Shown piece after piece: positions 28,052 to 37,832 of a stretch of DNA of 47,225 nucleotides; position 1 is the first letter of the stretch, and the number at the start of each line of letters is the position of its first letter. The DNA lies in assembly GCF_024655565.1 (NCBI RefSeq), contig NZ_JANKOF010000030.1, forward strand, positions 1-47,225, read 5' to 3'. A program made the position numbers and the translations under genes. A model generated the notes under the pieces. That model worked only from the letters and a program-made list of their open reading frames with translations, had not been told where the DNA came from and ran no database searches. The DNA is from Nitratireductor sp. ZSWI3 (lineage in GTDB: Bacteria; Pseudomonadota; Alphaproteobacteria; Rhizobiales; Rhizobiaceae).

Positions 28052-29044
28052 CTACTCCTCCACCAGCCGGAACTCCAGATAGAGATTGCGCTGCAGGAGT
28101 GAGTGGTTGTCGTCGGACATGACCGACACCATGGTCGCACCGTCCTCGCGCACCCACACGTCGAGCGCTTCCATATTGTCGATCTGATAGCCCATATCGG
28201 CGGTGAGAAGCACCGGGCCGTCGGCCAGCGCGCCGGGCCGGATGCCCTCGCCCTCGATGCGCCGCAGCCGCATGGCGACGCCATCGGCGAGCGAGAAGCG
28301 CCGCTCGAGCAGAAGAAGATCGCCGTCCGGCAGGAAGGCGCCGTCGGTGATGTCGAAGCCGTCGTGACGGGCGACGGTGAAAATGCCCTTGCCCGGCCCT
28401 TCGAGCACGGCGGCGAAGCAATTGCCCTTGCCGTCGATGCTGCGCTCGGCGACGGCGACGCGCGCACCGCCGAGCCGCCCGCCCTCCGGCGCATAGGCGA
28501 TCGTCTCGAAGCCGCGATTGTTGCGCAGCTCGCGGCGCGGCACCAGGAAATCGAGATCGCGGACCGCTGCGCCCATCGCCCCGCGCACCACCTGGAAATC
28601 GGCTATCCGCTGCACCCGCTCGAAGCTGACGGTGGCGAGGCCGTCCTTGAGCGCGATCCCCTCCGCGTCGGTGGTCCATTTCTCGCGGGTGGTGGCGCCG
28701 TTGCCATCGACCATCGCCTGCATGCTGAAATCGGCAAAGCCGATGGGCTTGCCCGCCGCGTCCCGGGTGAGGCGGCCGAAGAACCAGAAGCCCGTATCCG
28801 CGACGCCGATGAACTCGGCGCCCGGACTTGCGAAGCGGAAGGACGAGAAGGCTCCGAAATGATCGGCCGGCGAGGTCAAGGAAAGGCCGCCGACGAATTC
28901 GAGCGGGCCGAAACGGGTTTCCCGCGAGCCGATCTGGAAATGGGCGATGGGCGCAGCGTTGACCGCCATGGGGATGGCGGCTTCCTCGGCGTGCAGCGGT
29001 GTCGCCACGAGGAACGCCACGGCGAAGAGGAGCGCGCGGCGCAT
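28052..29044 (-). CDS. Exported phytase-like esterase family protein
   Basis: A 330-residue secreted or periplasmic protein with a Sec signal peptide (MRRALLFAVAFLVATPLHA). The mature part matches the 'esterase-like activity of phytase' beta-propeller family: GPLEFVGGLSL near the start, FIGVADTGFWFFGRL, WTTDAEGIAL, NRGFETIAYAPEGG, and the closing MEALDVWVREDGATMVSVMSDDNHS. The substrate is unknown; family proteins are assumed to hydrolyse phosphate or carboxyl esters. The start was placed at the signal peptide Met, 7 nt after the cobT stop; a Met 12 codons upstream overlaps cobT and breaks the signal-peptide layout. Position suggests co-transcription after cobT, without an obvious functional link. 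Confidence 0.88.
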   Translation of the reverse strand: MRRALLFAVAFLVATPLHAEEAAIPMAVNAAPIAHFQIGSRETRFGPLEFVGGLSLTSPADHFGAFSSFRFASPGAEFIGVADTGFWFFGRLTRDAAGKPIGFADFSMQAMVDGNGATTREKWTTDAEGIALKDGLATVSFERVQRIADFQVVRGAMGAAVRDLDFLVPRRELRNNRGFETIAYAPEGGRLGGARVAVAERSIDGKGNCFAAVLEGPGKGIFTVARHDGFDITDGAFLPDGDLLLLERRFSLADGVAMRLRRIEGEGIRPGALADGPVLLTADMGYQIDNMEALDVWVREDGATMVSVMSDDNHSLLQRNLYLEFRLVEE

Positions 29045-29051
29045 TCGCCTG

Positions 29052-30935
29052 TCAGCCAGTGCGCCGCAAGGCACCGCCACGGCGCGCGCCTTCCTCCTCG
29101 AAGAGCGAGGCGAGCTGCTCGGTCATCGCCCCGGCCAGTTCCTCCGCATCGACGATGGTCACGGCGCGGCGATAGTAGCGCGTCACGTCGTGGCCGATGC
29201 CGATGGCGAGAAGCTCGACCGGCGAGCGCGTCTCGATGAGCTCGATGACGCCGCGCAGATGCCGTTCCAGATAGTTGCCAGGATTGACCGACAGGGTGGA
29301 ATCGTCCACCGGCGCACCGTCCGAGATCATCATCAGGATCTTGCGCTGCTCGGGCCGGGCGATCAGCCGCTGATGCGCCCAAAGCAGCGCCTCGCCGTCG
29401 ATGTTCTCCTTGAGCAGCCCCTCGCGCATCATCAGGCCGAGATTGCGCCGCGCGCGCCGCCAGGGGGCATCGGCGCTTTTGTAGATGATGTGGCGCAGAT
29501 CGTTGAGACGGCCCGGATTCGCCGGCTTGCCCTCCTTCAGCCATTTCTCGCGCGCCTGGCCGCCCTTCCAGGCCCGCGTGGTGAAGCCGAGGATTTCGAC
29601 GCGCACGCCGCAACGCTCCAGCGTGCGGGCGAGGATGTCGGCGCAGGTGGCTGCGACGGTGATCGGCCGGCCGCGCATGGAGCCCGAATTGTCGAGCACC
29701 AGCGTCACCACGGTGTCGCGGAAATTGGTGTCGCGCTCTTGCTTGAAGGAGAGCGGCTGCATCGGGTCGATGACGAGGCGCGGCAAGCGCGCCGTGTCGA
29801 GCACGCCCTCTTCGAGATCGAAATCCCAGGAACGGTTCTGCTGCGCCATCAGGCGGCGCTGCAGGCGGTTGGCAAGCCGGCCGACGACACCCGAGAGATT
29901 GGCGAGCTGCTTATCGAGGAAGGCGCGCAGGCGATCGAGCTCTTCCTCGTCGCACAGCTCCTCGGCGCCCACCGTCTCGTCGAACTCGCCGGTAAAGACC
30001 TTGTAGTCGATCTCGCGAGCGGCCTGGTCGAACGGATTGTCGGGACGGCGCGCCTCGCCCGGCGTCTCCGAATCCATCTCGTCGTCCTCGGAGATGTCCT
30101 CCGCGGTCGTGTCGCCCGCCTCGCTCTCGCCGGTCTCGGTGTCGTCGCTCTCGCCGCTCGACTCCTCGCCCTCACTCTCCTCGCCGCCGGAATCGTCTTC
30201 CTGGCTCTCCTCGGCTTGCTCCTGGGCCTCGGGCGCATCGCTGTCGTCGTCGCTCTCCTCGGTCTGCTCCTCCTCGGCCAGCTCCTCGCCGAGGTCGATG
30301 GAGGTCAGAAGATCGCGCACGGCGCGGGCAAAGGCATCCTGATTGTTGATCTGCCCCGACAGGGCGTCGATGTCGGCGGCGGCCTTGTCCTCCACCCAGC
30401 CGCGCCACAGCGAGACCAGCTTCTCGCCGCTCCTCGGCACGGGGCGGCCGGTCAGCTTCTCACGCACCATCAGCGCGATCGCTTCTTCGAGCGGCGCGTC
30501 GGCCTTGTCGGTCACCTCGGCCAGGTTGGCGCGGGCGTATTTGTCCTCCAGCATCGCCGCCAGATTGTCGCCCATGCCCTGCATGGCGTTGGCGCCGATC
30601 GCCTCGACGCGGGCCTGTTCGACGGCATCGAAAATCGCCCGCGCCTCGCGGCCTTCCGGCGCCAGGCGGCGGTGCAGGTTGGCATCGTGGCGGGCATGGC
30701 GCAACGCCATTGAATCGCCGAGCCCGCGCGTGACGCGCAGCGCTTCGGCCGACGGCTTCTTGGGCAGGTCCGGCAGGCGCGCCCGCTCGCCCGTCAGGGC
30801 CGGCTTGTCCTTGGAGAAGGAGACTTCGAACTCGTGATCGCCGGCGACCGCCCGCATGCAGATGCCCACGGCCCGCTTGAAGGGATCGAGCGGGGCCTCG
30901 GCTGGCTGTCCCGGCTTGCGGTTGGAATGGCTCAC
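29052..30935 (-). CDS. cobT: Cobaltochelatase subunit CobT
   Basis: Large subunit partner of CobS in the aerobic, ATP-dependent CobNST cobaltochelatase that inserts cobalt into hydrogenobyrinic acid a,c-diamide in vitamin B12 synthesis. It has 627 residues, as expected. The N-terminal domain is followed by a very acidic Glu/Asp/Ser-rich stretch (about residues 215-300) and a C-terminal von Willebrand A domain with MIDAS motif DNSGSMRG and [11 protein letters not shown]. The closely placed downstream gene is the esterase; upstream lie a GFA-family gene and cobS. No cobN is present in the window. Confidence 0.96.
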   Translation of the reverse strand: MSHSNRKPGQPAEAPLDPFKRAVGICMRAVAGDHEFEVSFSKDKPALTGERARLPDLPKKPSAEALRVTRGLGDSMALRHARHDANLHRRLAPEGREARAIFDAVEQARVEAIGANAMQGMGDNLAAMLEDKYARANLAEVTDKADAPLEEAIALMVREKLTGRPVPRSGEKLVSLWRGWVEDKAAADIDALSGQINNQDAFARAVRDLLTSIDLGEELAEEEQTEESDDDSDAPEAQEQAEESQEDDSGGEESEGEESSGESDDTETGESEAGDTTAEDISEDDEMDSETPGEARRPDNPFDQAAREIDYKVFTGEFDETVGAEELCDEEELDRLRAFLDKQLANLSGVVGRLANRLQRRLMAQQNRSWDFDLEEGVLDTARLPRLVIDPMQPLSFKQERDTNFRDTVVTLVLDNSGSMRGRPITVAATCADILARTLERCGVRVEILGFTTRAWKGGQAREKWLKEGKPANPGRLNDLRHIIYKSADAPWRRARRNLGLMMREGLLKENIDGEALLWAHQRLIARPEQRKILMMISDGAPVDDSTLSVNPGNYLERHLRGVIELIETRSPVELLAIGIGHDVTRYYRRAVTIVDAEELAGAMTEQLASLFEEEGARRGGALRRTG

Positions 30936-30956
30936 GATCGTCTCATCCTGGCCGAC

Positions 30957-31304
30957 TCAGCGTGAGCGGCCGTCAAATTCTTGCGTCGTCAGCGTGTTCG
31001 GATCGACGCCGTCGAGGCAACGCACATTGACCGCCACCATCTCCGTGCCGTCCGGCATCGCACCGCGGCCGAAGGACTGCATGCCGCAGGTGGAACAGAA
31101 AAGATGGGCGATCCTCTTTGTGTTGAAGCGGTATTCCGTCAGGCTGCTCTCGCCCTTCTCAAGCGAGAAGTTACCGGCCGGCGCGAAGGCGAGGATGCTG
31201 CCACGCTTGCTGCAGTAGGAACAGTTGCAGGTGATCGGATTCGCCAGGTCGACCTCGACGCTGTAGCGCACCGCACCGCAATGGCATCCGCCTTCATACC
31301 GCAT
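30957..31304 (-). CDS. GFA (CENP-V/glutathione-dependent formaldehyde-activating) family protein
   Basis: A 115-residue zinc protein of the GFA fold. The metal-binding cysteines are in place: CHCG (8-11), CNCSYC (about 26-31), and FCSTCG (about 69-74). It begins MRYEGGCHCGAVRYSVE, typical of the family. Despite the family name, few members have a shown formaldehyde-glutathione role, so function is open. It lies between cobS and cobT on the same strand, 10 bp from cobS and 21 bp from cobT, and must be co-transcribed with them, which ties it to cobalamin synthesis or simply to the same regulation. Confidence 0.9.
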   Translation of the reverse strand: MRYEGGCHCGAVRYSVEVDLANPITCNCSYCSKRGSILAFAPAGNFSLEKGESSLTEYRFNTKRIAHLFCSTCGMQSFGRGAMPDGTEMVAVNVRCLDGVDPNTLTTQEFDGRSR

Positions 31305-31314
31305 GGATCATCCT

Positions 31315-32304
31315 TCAGCTAAGCGCCACGTTGGCTGCCGATTCGGGCAGTTCCTCGCCGAAGGCGCGCTGGTAGAACTCGGCCACCACCGAACGCTCCA
31401 GCTCGTCGCACTTGTTGAGGAAGGTCAGCCGGAAGGCAAAGCCGACATCGCCGAAGATCTCGGCGTTCTCGGCCCACATGATGACGGTGCGCGGGCTCAT
31501 GACGGTCGACAGGTCGCCGTTCATGAAGGCCGAGCGGGTCAGGTCGGCAACGCGCACCATGCGCGAGACGATCTCGCGGCCCTTGTCGTTCTGGTAGTGC
31601 TTGTTCTTGGCCTGAACGATGGCCACCTCGTCGTCGTGGGGCAGATAGTTCAGCGTGGTGACGATGGACCAGCGGTCCATCTGCGCCTGGTTGATCTGCT
31701 GCGTGCCGTGATAGAGGCCGGTCGTGTCGCCGAGGCCGACCGTGTTGGCCGTGGCGAACAGGCGGAAGGCCGGATGTGGCCGAATGACGCGGCTCTGGTC
31801 GAGCAGGGTCAGGCGGCCAGAGGATTCCAGGACGCGCTGGATGACGAACATGACGTCGGGGCGGCCCGCGTCGTATTCGTCGAACACCAGCGCGACATTG
31901 TGCTGATAGGCCCAGGGCAGGATGCCGTCGCGGAACTCGGTGACCTGCTTGCCCTCCTTGACGACGATGGCATCCTTGCCGACGAGGTCGATACGGCTGA
32001 CATGGCTGTCGAGGTTGATGCGCACGCAGGGCCAATTGAGGCGGGCGGCCACCTGCTCGATATGGGTCGACTTGCCGGTGCCGTGATAGCCCGAGACCAT
32101 GACGCGCCGGTTGTGGGCGAAGCCGGCGAGGATCGCCAGCGTGGTCGGCTTGTCGAACAGATAGTCGGGATCGACGTCCGGCACGTGGGCGTCGGCCACC
32201 GAATAGGCGGGCACGACCAGATCGGACTCGAAGCCGAAGGTCTCTTTCACCGAAACGGTCGTATCGGGCAGGTTGGCGATATCGCGGTCAATTCTGTTCA
32301 TCAT
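31315..32304 (-). CDS. cobS: Cobaltochelatase subunit CobS
   Basis: AAA+ ATPase of the CobNST cobaltochelatase, 329 residues. Walker [10 protein letters not shown] is at 72-80, Walker [10 protein letters not shown] at 137-145, and sensor region [14 protein letters not shown] follows. It forms a hexameric ring with CobT that drives cobalt insertion. The ATG is doubled (M1-M2), with an AGG-type ribosome site upstream. First gene of the run cobS-GFA-cobT-esterase; the 74-bp gap to the J-domain gene is short and may or may not contain its own promoter. Confidence 0.96.
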   Translation of the reverse strand: MMNRIDRDIANLPDTTVSVKETFGFESDLVVPAYSVADAHVPDVDPDYLFDKPTTLAILAGFAHNRRVMVSGYHGTGKSTHIEQVAARLNWPCVRINLDSHVSRIDLVGKDAIVVKEGKQVTEFRDGILPWAYQHNVALVFDEYDAGRPDVMFVIQRVLESSGRLTLLDQSRVIRPHPAFRLFATANTVGLGDTTGLYHGTQQINQAQMDRWSIVTTLNYLPHDDEVAIVQAKNKHYQNDKGREIVSRMVRVADLTRSAFMNGDLSTVMSPRTVIMWAENAEIFGDVGFAFRLTFLNKCDELERSVVAEFYQRAFGEELPESAANVALS

Positions 32305-32378
32305 GCCTCCAGCGGCCAGGCCCTCGCCTGCATCGCTTGAACTGTTCTTTTTCCGGAGCGTCTTAACAGACGGGGTCT

Positions 32379-32996
32379 TTAACAGAAACCCGCCTGTTTC
32401 AACAGCCTGTAAGCCTCGAGCACGTTTCTGAGCCGGTCTTCCGAGCCTCTGTCGCCGCCATTTGCATCCGGATGGTGACGCTTCACCAAGCTCTTATAGC
32501 GCGCCTTGATTTCTTCGCCAGTCGCTTGTGCGCCGAGGCCCAGCGTTTCCAGCGCCTTGGCCTCAAGGGGCCGCAGCCTGCGCTGGCGCGTCTGCGCCGC
32601 CTCGCGGCGCTCGCCGAACAGGTTGAAGGGGTCGCCCATGCGGTTGTGATAGCCGGCGCGCCCCGAGCGCAGCGGCGAATAGTCGGGCGCCGCGCGTGCC
32701 GTGCCGCTGCCGGAAATCTTCCAGGTCGGACGGTGCCCGGTCAGCGCCTCCTTCTGGTAGCGCGCGATCTCGGTGTCGTTGAGACCCGAGAAGTAATTGT
32801 AATTCTTGTTGTATTCGCGCGCGTGATCGACACAGAAGCAAAAATATTCGCCTTCCTTGTGCCGCCCCACCGGCGCGCGGTGCAGGCCGGCCTCCTCGCA
32901 GCCGTCCCACTGGCAGCGCGGCGCGCGCGCCTTCGCCTCCGCCTTCGGATCGGGGCGGATGCGGATTTTCTCGAAATATTTCGAGTAGGGTTTCAT
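32379..32996 (-). CDS. J-domain (DnaJ-like) protein
   Basis: A 205-residue cytoplasmic co-chaperone-like protein. The J domain is at the C-terminus (about 145-205) with the essential HPD in [11 protein letters not shown]. The N-terminal half has a cysteine/histidine cluster, [16 protein letters not shown] then [19 protein letters not shown], which may bind a metal. There is no G/F or zinc-finger region of classical DnaJ. In rhizobia this gene lies between bolA and cobS, as here (from memory). The product should stimulate an Hsp70-type ATPase; its client is unknown. Its stop codon falls inside a small inverted repeat (AACAGACGGG/CCCGCCTGTT, 32365-32398). Confidence 0.9.
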   Translation of the reverse strand: MKPYSKYFEKIRIRPDPKAEAKARAPRCQWDGCEEAGLHRAPVGRHKEGEYFCFCVDHAREYNKNYNYFSGLNDTEIARYQKEALTGHRPTWKISGSGTARAAPDYSPLRSGRAGYHNRMGDPFNLFGERREAAQTRQRRLRPLEAKALETLGLGAQATGEEIKARYKSLVKRHHPDANGGDRGSEDRLRNVLEAYRLLKQAGFC

Positions 32997-33143
32997 ATCG
33001 GACCGCGTGACACCAAATCAGTGAGGAAGTATGGCGGCTTGTCGCCGCGATACAAGAATTGACTTTTCGCCGATGTTCGAACTAGCGCTTTGAATCGAAC
33101 GGAAATTGGGGAGCAGGTCCCCATATGGTATCAGGAGGCCCGA

Positions 33144-33425
33144 TTGTCCATCCAGTCCGCGATCGAAACCAAGCTGACACGGGCCTTTTCGCCCGAGCGG
33201 CTCGCCGTCATCAACGAAAGCCACCTGCATGCGGGCCATCAGGAGCATTTCGACGGCACGGGCGAGACCCATTTCCGCGTGCGCATCGTTGCAGAGGCGT
33301 TTTCCGGCATGAGCCGGCTGGAGCGCCACCGCGCCGTCAACGCGCTGCTGGCGGACGAATTGAAGGACAGCGTCCATGCGCTGGCCGTCGAGCCGGCGGC
33401 ACCCGGCGAGCCGACGCGCTGGTAG
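33144..33425 (+). CDS. bolA: BolA family protein
   Basis: A 93-residue BolA-type protein that partners monothiol glutaredoxins in iron-sulfur handling or acts in stress morphology. The core is LAVINESHLHAGHQEH, ETHFRVRIVAEAF and SRLERHRAVNALL, with the conserved His residues. I place the start at TTG 33144: it follows a consensus AGGAGG with 5-nt spacing and gives the usual BolA N-terminus (SIQSAIETKL). An in-frame ATG 54 nt upstream lacks a ribosome site and would add residues not seen in BolA. The gene is divergent from the J-domain gene. Its TAG stop codon forms the first bases of a palindrome. Confidence 0.92.
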   Translation: MSIQSAIETKLTRAFSPERLAVINESHLHAGHQEHFDGTGETHFRVRIVAEAFSGMSRLERHRAVNALLADELKDSVHALAVEPAAPGEPTRW

Positions 33426-33473
33426 AGCATTTGCAGTCAGGTGGAATCACCTGACGATCGCATAAATGCTCTA
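33423..33473. repeat. Nested palindrome containing the bolA stop codon
   Basis: Outer arms TAGAGCATTT and AAATGCTCTA are perfect complements; inside is a second hairpin TCAGGTG-GAAT-CACCTGA. The element begins with the bolA TAG and ends 20 bp before the convergent corC stop, followed by AAAA/TTTT-like edges. It resembles GAGCATTT-type repeats of rhizobia and could serve as a bidirectional terminator. Confidence 0.7.
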
Positions 33474-33492
33474 AAAGGCAACTCCTTCCCCG

Positions 33493-34758
33493 TCAGGCCA
33501 ACGGCCGGATCCTCAGCCGGGTGATGCGATTCTTGTCGCGCTTCATGACGATGAAGCGCTTGCCGAAGAAGGTGAAGGCCTGCTTCTCGTCGGGAATCGT
33601 CTGCGTCTCATGGATGACGAGGCCGGCGATGGTCGTCGCCTCCTCGTCCGGCAGGTCCCAGTCGAGCGCGCGGTTCAGATCGCGGATCGGCACCGAACCC
33701 TCGACGACGATCGAGCCGTCTGCCTCCTGCTTGACGCCCTGCACCTCCACGTCGTGCTCGTCGGCGATGTCGCCGACGATCTCCTCGATGATGTCCTCCA
33801 GCGTCACCAGGCCTTCCACCTCGCCATACTCGTCGACGACGATGGCGATGTGCGCCTTCCTGCGCAGGAAGGCGTTAAGCTGGTCCTGCAGCGTCGTCGT
33901 GTCGGGGACGAACCAGGGCTTCGACGCCACCTTGCCGATGTCGATCCTGGCGTAATCGTTCTCCACCTCGCCGAGCGCCCGCAGGAGATCCTTGGCGTGC
34001 ACCACGCCGACGATGTTCTCGGTCGAGCCGCGCCATATCGGGATGCGGGTATAGGGGCTCTGCAGGATCTCGCGGACCACGGTCTCGGGCGGGTCGTCGG
34101 CATTCACCGAGCGCATGTTGGTGCGGTGGATCATCACGTCGGACACTTCGAGCTCGTGCAGGTCGAGCAGGCCGCCGACGCGGTCGCGGTCCTGCTTCAC
34201 CACGGCGCCCTCGCGGTGCAGCACCTCGACTGTGCCACGCAGCTCCTCGTGAGCCGACAGCAGCGACTGGCCGCTCGACAGATTGACCCCGAACACCGAC
34301 AGGAGCAGGCGCACAATGCCGTTGGCTATCGACGACAGGAAACCGAACAGGAGGACGACGACACGCGCGAAGGGCGCGACGTTGAGGGCGAACTGCTCGG
34401 GCCGGGCCAGCGCCCAGGATTTCGGCAGGATCTCGGAGAAGATGACCAGCAGCACGGTCATCACCACCGTGGCGTAGATCACGCCGGCATCGCCGAACAG
34501 CGTCAGGAAGAGGCTCGTCGTCAACGCCGAAGCAAGGATGTTGACGAGGTTGTTGCCGATCAGCAGCGCGCCGACCAGGCGGTCGCGGCGGGCGATCAGG
34601 CGGCTGACCAGGCCGGCGCGCTGATTGCCGTTCGCCTCCAGCGTATGAAGCCGGGCGCGCGACACCGCCGTCACGCCCGTCTCGGTGCCGGAAAACAGGA
34701 AGGACAGGACGATCAGGCCGAGGATGACGCCACCGGTGATCCACATCTCCGCTGTCAT
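33493..34758 (-). CDS. HlyC/CorC family (CNNM-CBS) transporter
   Basis: A 421-residue membrane protein. An N-terminal DUF21/CNNM transmembrane domain (about 1-190; [15 protein letters not shown] near the start, [13 protein letters not shown]) is followed by a pair of CBS domains (about 205-330; [42 protein letters not shown]) and a C-terminal CorC_HlyC domain (340-415). Family members are linked to Mg2+/Co2+ efflux or homeostasis; the 'hemolysin' label is historical. Its start overlaps the aroB stop by 4 nt, so it is co-translated with aroK-aroB, a common rhizobial arrangement. Given the nearby cobalt chelatase genes a Co2+/Mg2+ role is attractive but unproven. Confidence 0.92.
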   Translation of the reverse strand: MTAEMWITGGVILGLIVLSFLFSGTETGVTAVSRARLHTLEANGNQRAGLVSRLIARRDRLVGALLIGNNLVNILASALTTSLFLTLFGDAGVIYATVVMTVLLVIFSEILPKSWALARPEQFALNVAPFARVVVLLFGFLSSIANGIVRLLLSVFGVNLSSGQSLLSAHEELRGTVEVLHREGAVVKQDRDRVGGLLDLHELEVSDVMIHRTNMRSVNADDPPETVVREILQSPYTRIPIWRGSTENIVGVVHAKDLLRALGEVENDYARIDIGKVASKPWFVPDTTTLQDQLNAFLRRKAHIAIVVDEYGEVEGLVTLEDIIEEIVGDIADEHDVEVQGVKQEADGSIVVEGSVPIRDLNRALDWDLPDEEATTIAGLVIHETQTIPDEKQAFTFFGKRFIVMKRDKNRITRLRIRPLA

Positions 34759-35882
34759 GGCGAAAGGTTCTCCGCAAGGAAGGAAAGCACTTGGCTGGCC
34801 GGCACGTCCTTCGCCACGAAGGACTGGCCGATGCCGTGGGTGAGCACGAAGGTGAGCGCGCCGCGCGACACCTTCTTGTCCTGCGCGATATAGGTCAAAA
34901 GCCGCTCGGCGCCAGGCAGGCCGCCCGGCACGTCGGAAAGCTTCACCGGCAGGCCGACCGCCGAAAGATGCGCCTCGACGCGCGCTGCGTCGTCCGGGCT
35001 CGCCAGGTTGAGGCGGGCCGAGAAGCGATGCGCGAGCGCCATGCCGATGGCCACGCCCTCGCCATGCACCAGCCGCGCGCTGTCGTAGCCCGTGGCCGCC
35101 TCCAGCGCGTGGCCGAAGGTGTGGCCGAGATTGAGCAGGGCGCGGTCGCCCGCCTCATGCTCGTCGCGCGCCACCACGTCGGCCTTGGCCCGGCATGACT
35201 GCGCGATCGCCTCCACGCGCTCCGGCCCGCCGGCAAAGACGGCCTGCCAGTTCTTTTCCAGCCATGCGAAGAATTCCGGCCGGTCGATCAACCCGTATTT
35301 GGCGACCTCGGCATAGCCGGCGCGGAACTCGCGCGCCGGCAGCGTGTCGAGCACATCGGTGTCGGCGAGCACCAGCCGCGGCTGATGGAACACGCCGACG
35401 AGGTTCTTGCCGTGCGCCGTGTTGATGCCCGTCTTGCCGCCGACGGAGGAATCCACCTGCGCCAGGAGCGAGGTCGGCGCCTGGACGAACAGCATGCCGC
35501 GCCGCACGATGCCCGCGGCAAACCCCGCCAGGTCCCCCACCACGCCGCCGCCGAGGGCGATGACCGCATCCCCGCGTTCGAGCCGCGCCTCCAGAATGCC
35601 CGAGACGACCTGCTGCAGCGTGTCGAAGCTCTTGGATTTTTCGCCCGGCGCGACGGTGATGGCCTGCGTCTCGATGCCGGCCGCCGAAAGGCTCTCGCGG
35701 AGCGCCGCAAGATGGCGCTCGGCCACGTTGGCGTCGGTGACGATCGCCGCCCGGATGCCGGGCAGGCGCCGGGCGATTTCGGCGCCGGCGCGCCCGATCA
35801 GCCCTCCCCCGATCAGGATGTCGTAGGAACGCTCGCCGAGAGAAACCCCGACACAGACCGGCTCAGCGGCGGCGCGGTTCAT
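34755..35882 (-). CDS. aroB: 3-Dehydroquinate synthase
   Basis: Second enzyme of the shikimate pathway: converts DAHP to 3-dehydroquinate using NAD+ and a divalent metal, in the cytoplasm. It has 375 residues. NAD-binding [16 protein letters not shown] is present, along with the substrate/metal residues in [24 protein letters not shown] and [15 protein letters not shown]. Motifs are complete. Start and stop both overlap neighbours by 4 nt (aroK upstream, corC downstream), so the three genes form a translationally coupled operon. Confidence 0.97.
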   Translation of the reverse strand: MNRAAAEPVCVGVSLGERSYDILIGGGLIGRAGAEIARRLPGIRAAIVTDANVAERHLAALRESLSAAGIETQAITVAPGEKSKSFDTLQQVVSGILEARLERGDAVIALGGGVVGDLAGFAAGIVRRGMLFVQAPTSLLAQVDSSVGGKTGINTAHGKNLVGVFHQPRLVLADTDVLDTLPAREFRAGYAEVAKYGLIDRPEFFAWLEKNWQAVFAGGPERVEAIAQSCRAKADVVARDEHEAGDRALLNLGHTFGHALEAATGYDSARLVHGEGVAIGMALAHRFSARLNLASPDDAARVEAHLSAVGLPVKLSDVPGGLPGAERLLTYIAQDKKVSRGALTFVLTHGIGQSFVAKDVPASQVLSFLAENLSP

Positions 35883-36502
35883 TTGGCGTCTCCATCGCGC
35901 TCGCGTGCGTTTTCCGGTCTCAGGGTTTCCTCCTTCAGATGGTGCAGCAGCGCCTCGATCACCTCGCCGGCAATCACGTCCTTGGGTTCGTTCCGCGAAT
36001 GAACGACCAAGTCGGCTTGTGCGTAGAGCGGGTAGCGCTCGTCCATCAGGCGCTTCATGACCGCTTCCGGATCCTGGTTGTTGAGCAGTGGGCGGGTGGG
36101 CTTGCGCCCGACCCGCTCCATCAGCGTCGGCAGATCGGCCTTCAGCCAGATGGAAACGCCACGCCGCGCGACCGCCCGCCGCGTCTGTGCGTTGACGAAG
36201 GCGCCGCCGCCGGTGGAGACCACGCGCGGTCCCGATTTCAGTAAACGGGCGATCACCCGCCGCTCGAGCGACCGGAACTCCGCTTCGCCATAGGCGGTGA
36301 AGAGCTCGGCCACCGTCATGCGCGACACCGTCTCGATCTCGTGGTCGCTGTCGATGAAGGGCAGCCCCAGCATCTCCGCCACCTTGCGGCCGATGACCGT
36401 CTTGCCGGCGCCCATCAGCCCGACGAAGACGATCGATCGCGCGCCCAGCCGCTGGCCGAGCGCTGCAAGATCCTTGGACGGTGGAGTTTCGGTGACTGTC
36501 AT
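35879..36502 (-). CDS. aroK: Shikimate kinase
   Basis: Phosphorylates shikimate with ATP (aromatic amino acid pathway). It has 207 residues; Walker A GLMGAGKT, the shikimate-binding DSDHEIE, and STGGGAF are all present, with lid-region arginines (RKPTRPLL). The start is the ATG giving [11 protein letters not shown]; an earlier in-frame Met 38 codons upstream would add a segment unlike the family and run into the divergent promoter region. About 30 N-terminal residues precede the core fold, which is typical of rhizobial AroK. First gene of the coupled aroK-aroB-corC operon; divergent from the small membrane gene/xerD unit. Confidence 0.95.
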   Translation of the reverse strand: MTVTETPPSKDLAALGQRLGARSIVFVGLMGAGKTVIGRKVAEMLGLPFIDSDHEIETVSRMTVAELFTAYGEAEFRSLERRVIARLLKSGPRVVSTGGGAFVNAQTRRAVARRGVSIWLKADLPTLMERVGRKPTRPLLNNQDPEAVMKRLMDERYPLYAQADLVVHSRNEPKDVIAGEVIEALLHHLKEETLRPENARERDGDAK

Positions 36503-36651
36503 GATCGCGCCTTTATGTGCGGTTTCGACACAAAAGCACTGTTGCGTCAAGCCGCCCGGAGCGCTATCCGCAGCCGCCCTTGCATTGAAGGGACCGGCAT
36601 CCCATAAACGAGGCAAGGGACGAGGAACGCAAAAGACGGGGCAGGAGACGC

Positions 36652-36801
36652 ATGCCGACGCTTTTTCGGCTACTTGTCATCATCGCGGTTCTGGCGGGAC
36701 TGGTCTATGGCGCCATGCTGGCGCTGGCGACCTTCGTCGAGCCGCAGACCGGCGAGATGAGCGTGCGCATCCCGCCGGAAAAACTGAATCCGCCAGAATG
36801 A
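36652..36801 (+). CDS. Small single-pass membrane protein upstream of xerD
   Basis: A 49-residue ORF below common length cutoffs. It has one clear transmembrane helix ([20 protein letters not shown], residues 7-26), a short polar N-terminus with Arg6, and a Pro/Glu-rich C-terminal tail ([12 protein letters not shown]). GGAG lies 6 nt upstream of the ATG. Its TGA overlaps the xerD ATG by 4 nt (ATGA), a strong sign of real translation and coupling. Small proteins of this form precede xerD in related rhizobia in my recollection. Function is unknown. Confidence 0.8.
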   Translation: MPTLFRLLVIIAVLAGLVYGAMLALATFVEPQTGEMSVRIPPEKLNPPE

Positions 36802-37736
36802 CGGCGAAGATCGGCAGCGCGGCGCGCATCGAGGCTTTCCTGGAGATGATGGCCGCCGAACGCGGCGCCAGCGACAACACGCTGGCCTCCTACCGGCGCG
36901 ACCTTGCAGACGCTGCACAGCACCTGGCGGCGCGCGGTACCGCGCTGGCAGACGCCGGCCCCGAGGATCTGCGCGCGTTCCTGGCCGCACTCGCCGCGCA
37001 GGGCTTCGCCACCACCACGCAGACGCGCAAGCTCTCCGCGCTCAGGCAGTTCTTCCACTTCCTCTACACCGAGGGTTTGCGCGGCGACGACCCGACCGGC
37101 GTGCTCGACAGCCCTAAAAAGGGCCGCCCCCTGCCCAAGACGCTGAGCGAGGAAGAGACCGGGACGCTGCTCGAACGGGCGGCATCCGAAGCGCGCCAGG
37201 CCCCGGCCGGCACGCCGGCGCGTATGGCCGCCCTGCGGCTTCACGCCTTGCTCGAGGTGCTCTATGCCTCGGGTCTCAGGGTTTCGGAGCTGGTGAGCTT
37301 GCCGCTCACCGTGGCGTTGCGCGACGAGCGCTTCTTCGCCGTGCGCGGCAAGGGCGGAAAGGAGCGCATCGTGCCGCTTTCCACCAAGGCCCGCACCGCC
37401 ATGCAGGCGTGGCTCGAGGAGCGCGCCAGGCACGAGGCGCTGGCCGACAGCCCCTGGCTCTTTCCCGCCGGCTCGCAGAGCGGGCACCTGCCGCGTCAGG
37501 TCTTCGCGCGCGAGCTGAAGGCGGTCGCCGCCCGCGCCGGCATCGCCACGGCCAAGATCTCGCCGCATGTCCTGCGCCACGCCTTTGCCAGCCACCTCCT
37601 GCAGAACGGCGCCGACCTGCGCGCGGTGCAGGAACTGCTCGGCCATTCCGACATTTCGACCACGCAGATTTACACCCATGTGCTCGAAAAACGCCTTGCT
37701 GAGCTGGTTCAAAAGCACCATCCGCTTGCCGATTAG
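36798..37736 (+). CDS. xerD: Tyrosine recombinase XerD
   Basis: Site-specific recombinase that with XerC resolves chromosome dimers at dif. It has 312 residues: an N-terminal SAM-like DNA-binding domain (about 8-100) and a catalytic domain with R161 (SGLRVSEL), K185 (GKGGKER), H257 and R260 ([12 protein letters not shown]), H283 ([10 protein letters not shown]) and nucleophile Y292 (YTHV). All catalytic residues are present. I start it at the ATG overlapping the small membrane gene's stop; a much longer open frame upstream crosses the divergent promoter and is not protein-like. It is a housekeeping XerD, not a phage or integron integrase, judging from length and its place beside accA. Confidence 0.95.
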   Translation: MTAKIGSAARIEAFLEMMAAERGASDNTLASYRRDLADAAQHLAARGTALADAGPEDLRAFLAALAAQGFATTTQTRKLSALRQFFHFLYTEGLRGDDPTGVLDSPKKGRPLPKTLSEEETGTLLERAASEARQAPAGTPARMAALRLHALLEVLYASGLRVSELVSLPLTVALRDERFFAVRGKGGKERIVPLSTKARTAMQAWLEERARHEALADSPWLFPAGSQSGHLPRQVFARELKAVAARAGIATAKISPHVLRHAFASHLLQNGADLRAVQELLGHSDISTTQIYTHVLEKRLAELVQKHHPLAD

Positions 37737-37832
37737 CTCCATCACCGTTATGTGGAGCCTCATTCGTGGCCGCAGCCGTGTTCAACAGTGAGATGCCTTT
37801 TTCGCAGTATCTCGTTCCGATTTGGCGAATGA

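Noticed and set aside
30040-30330. A Ser-rich, low-complexity plus-strand frame considered as a repeat protein.
   Set aside because: It is the reverse strand of the Glu/Asp-rich segment of CobT, a normal feature of that family.
36798-37736. XerD considered as an integrase marking a mobile island.
   Set aside because: Length and sequence fit housekeeping XerD, it lies in the conserved aroK/xerD/accA context, and no att repeats or tRNA are nearby.
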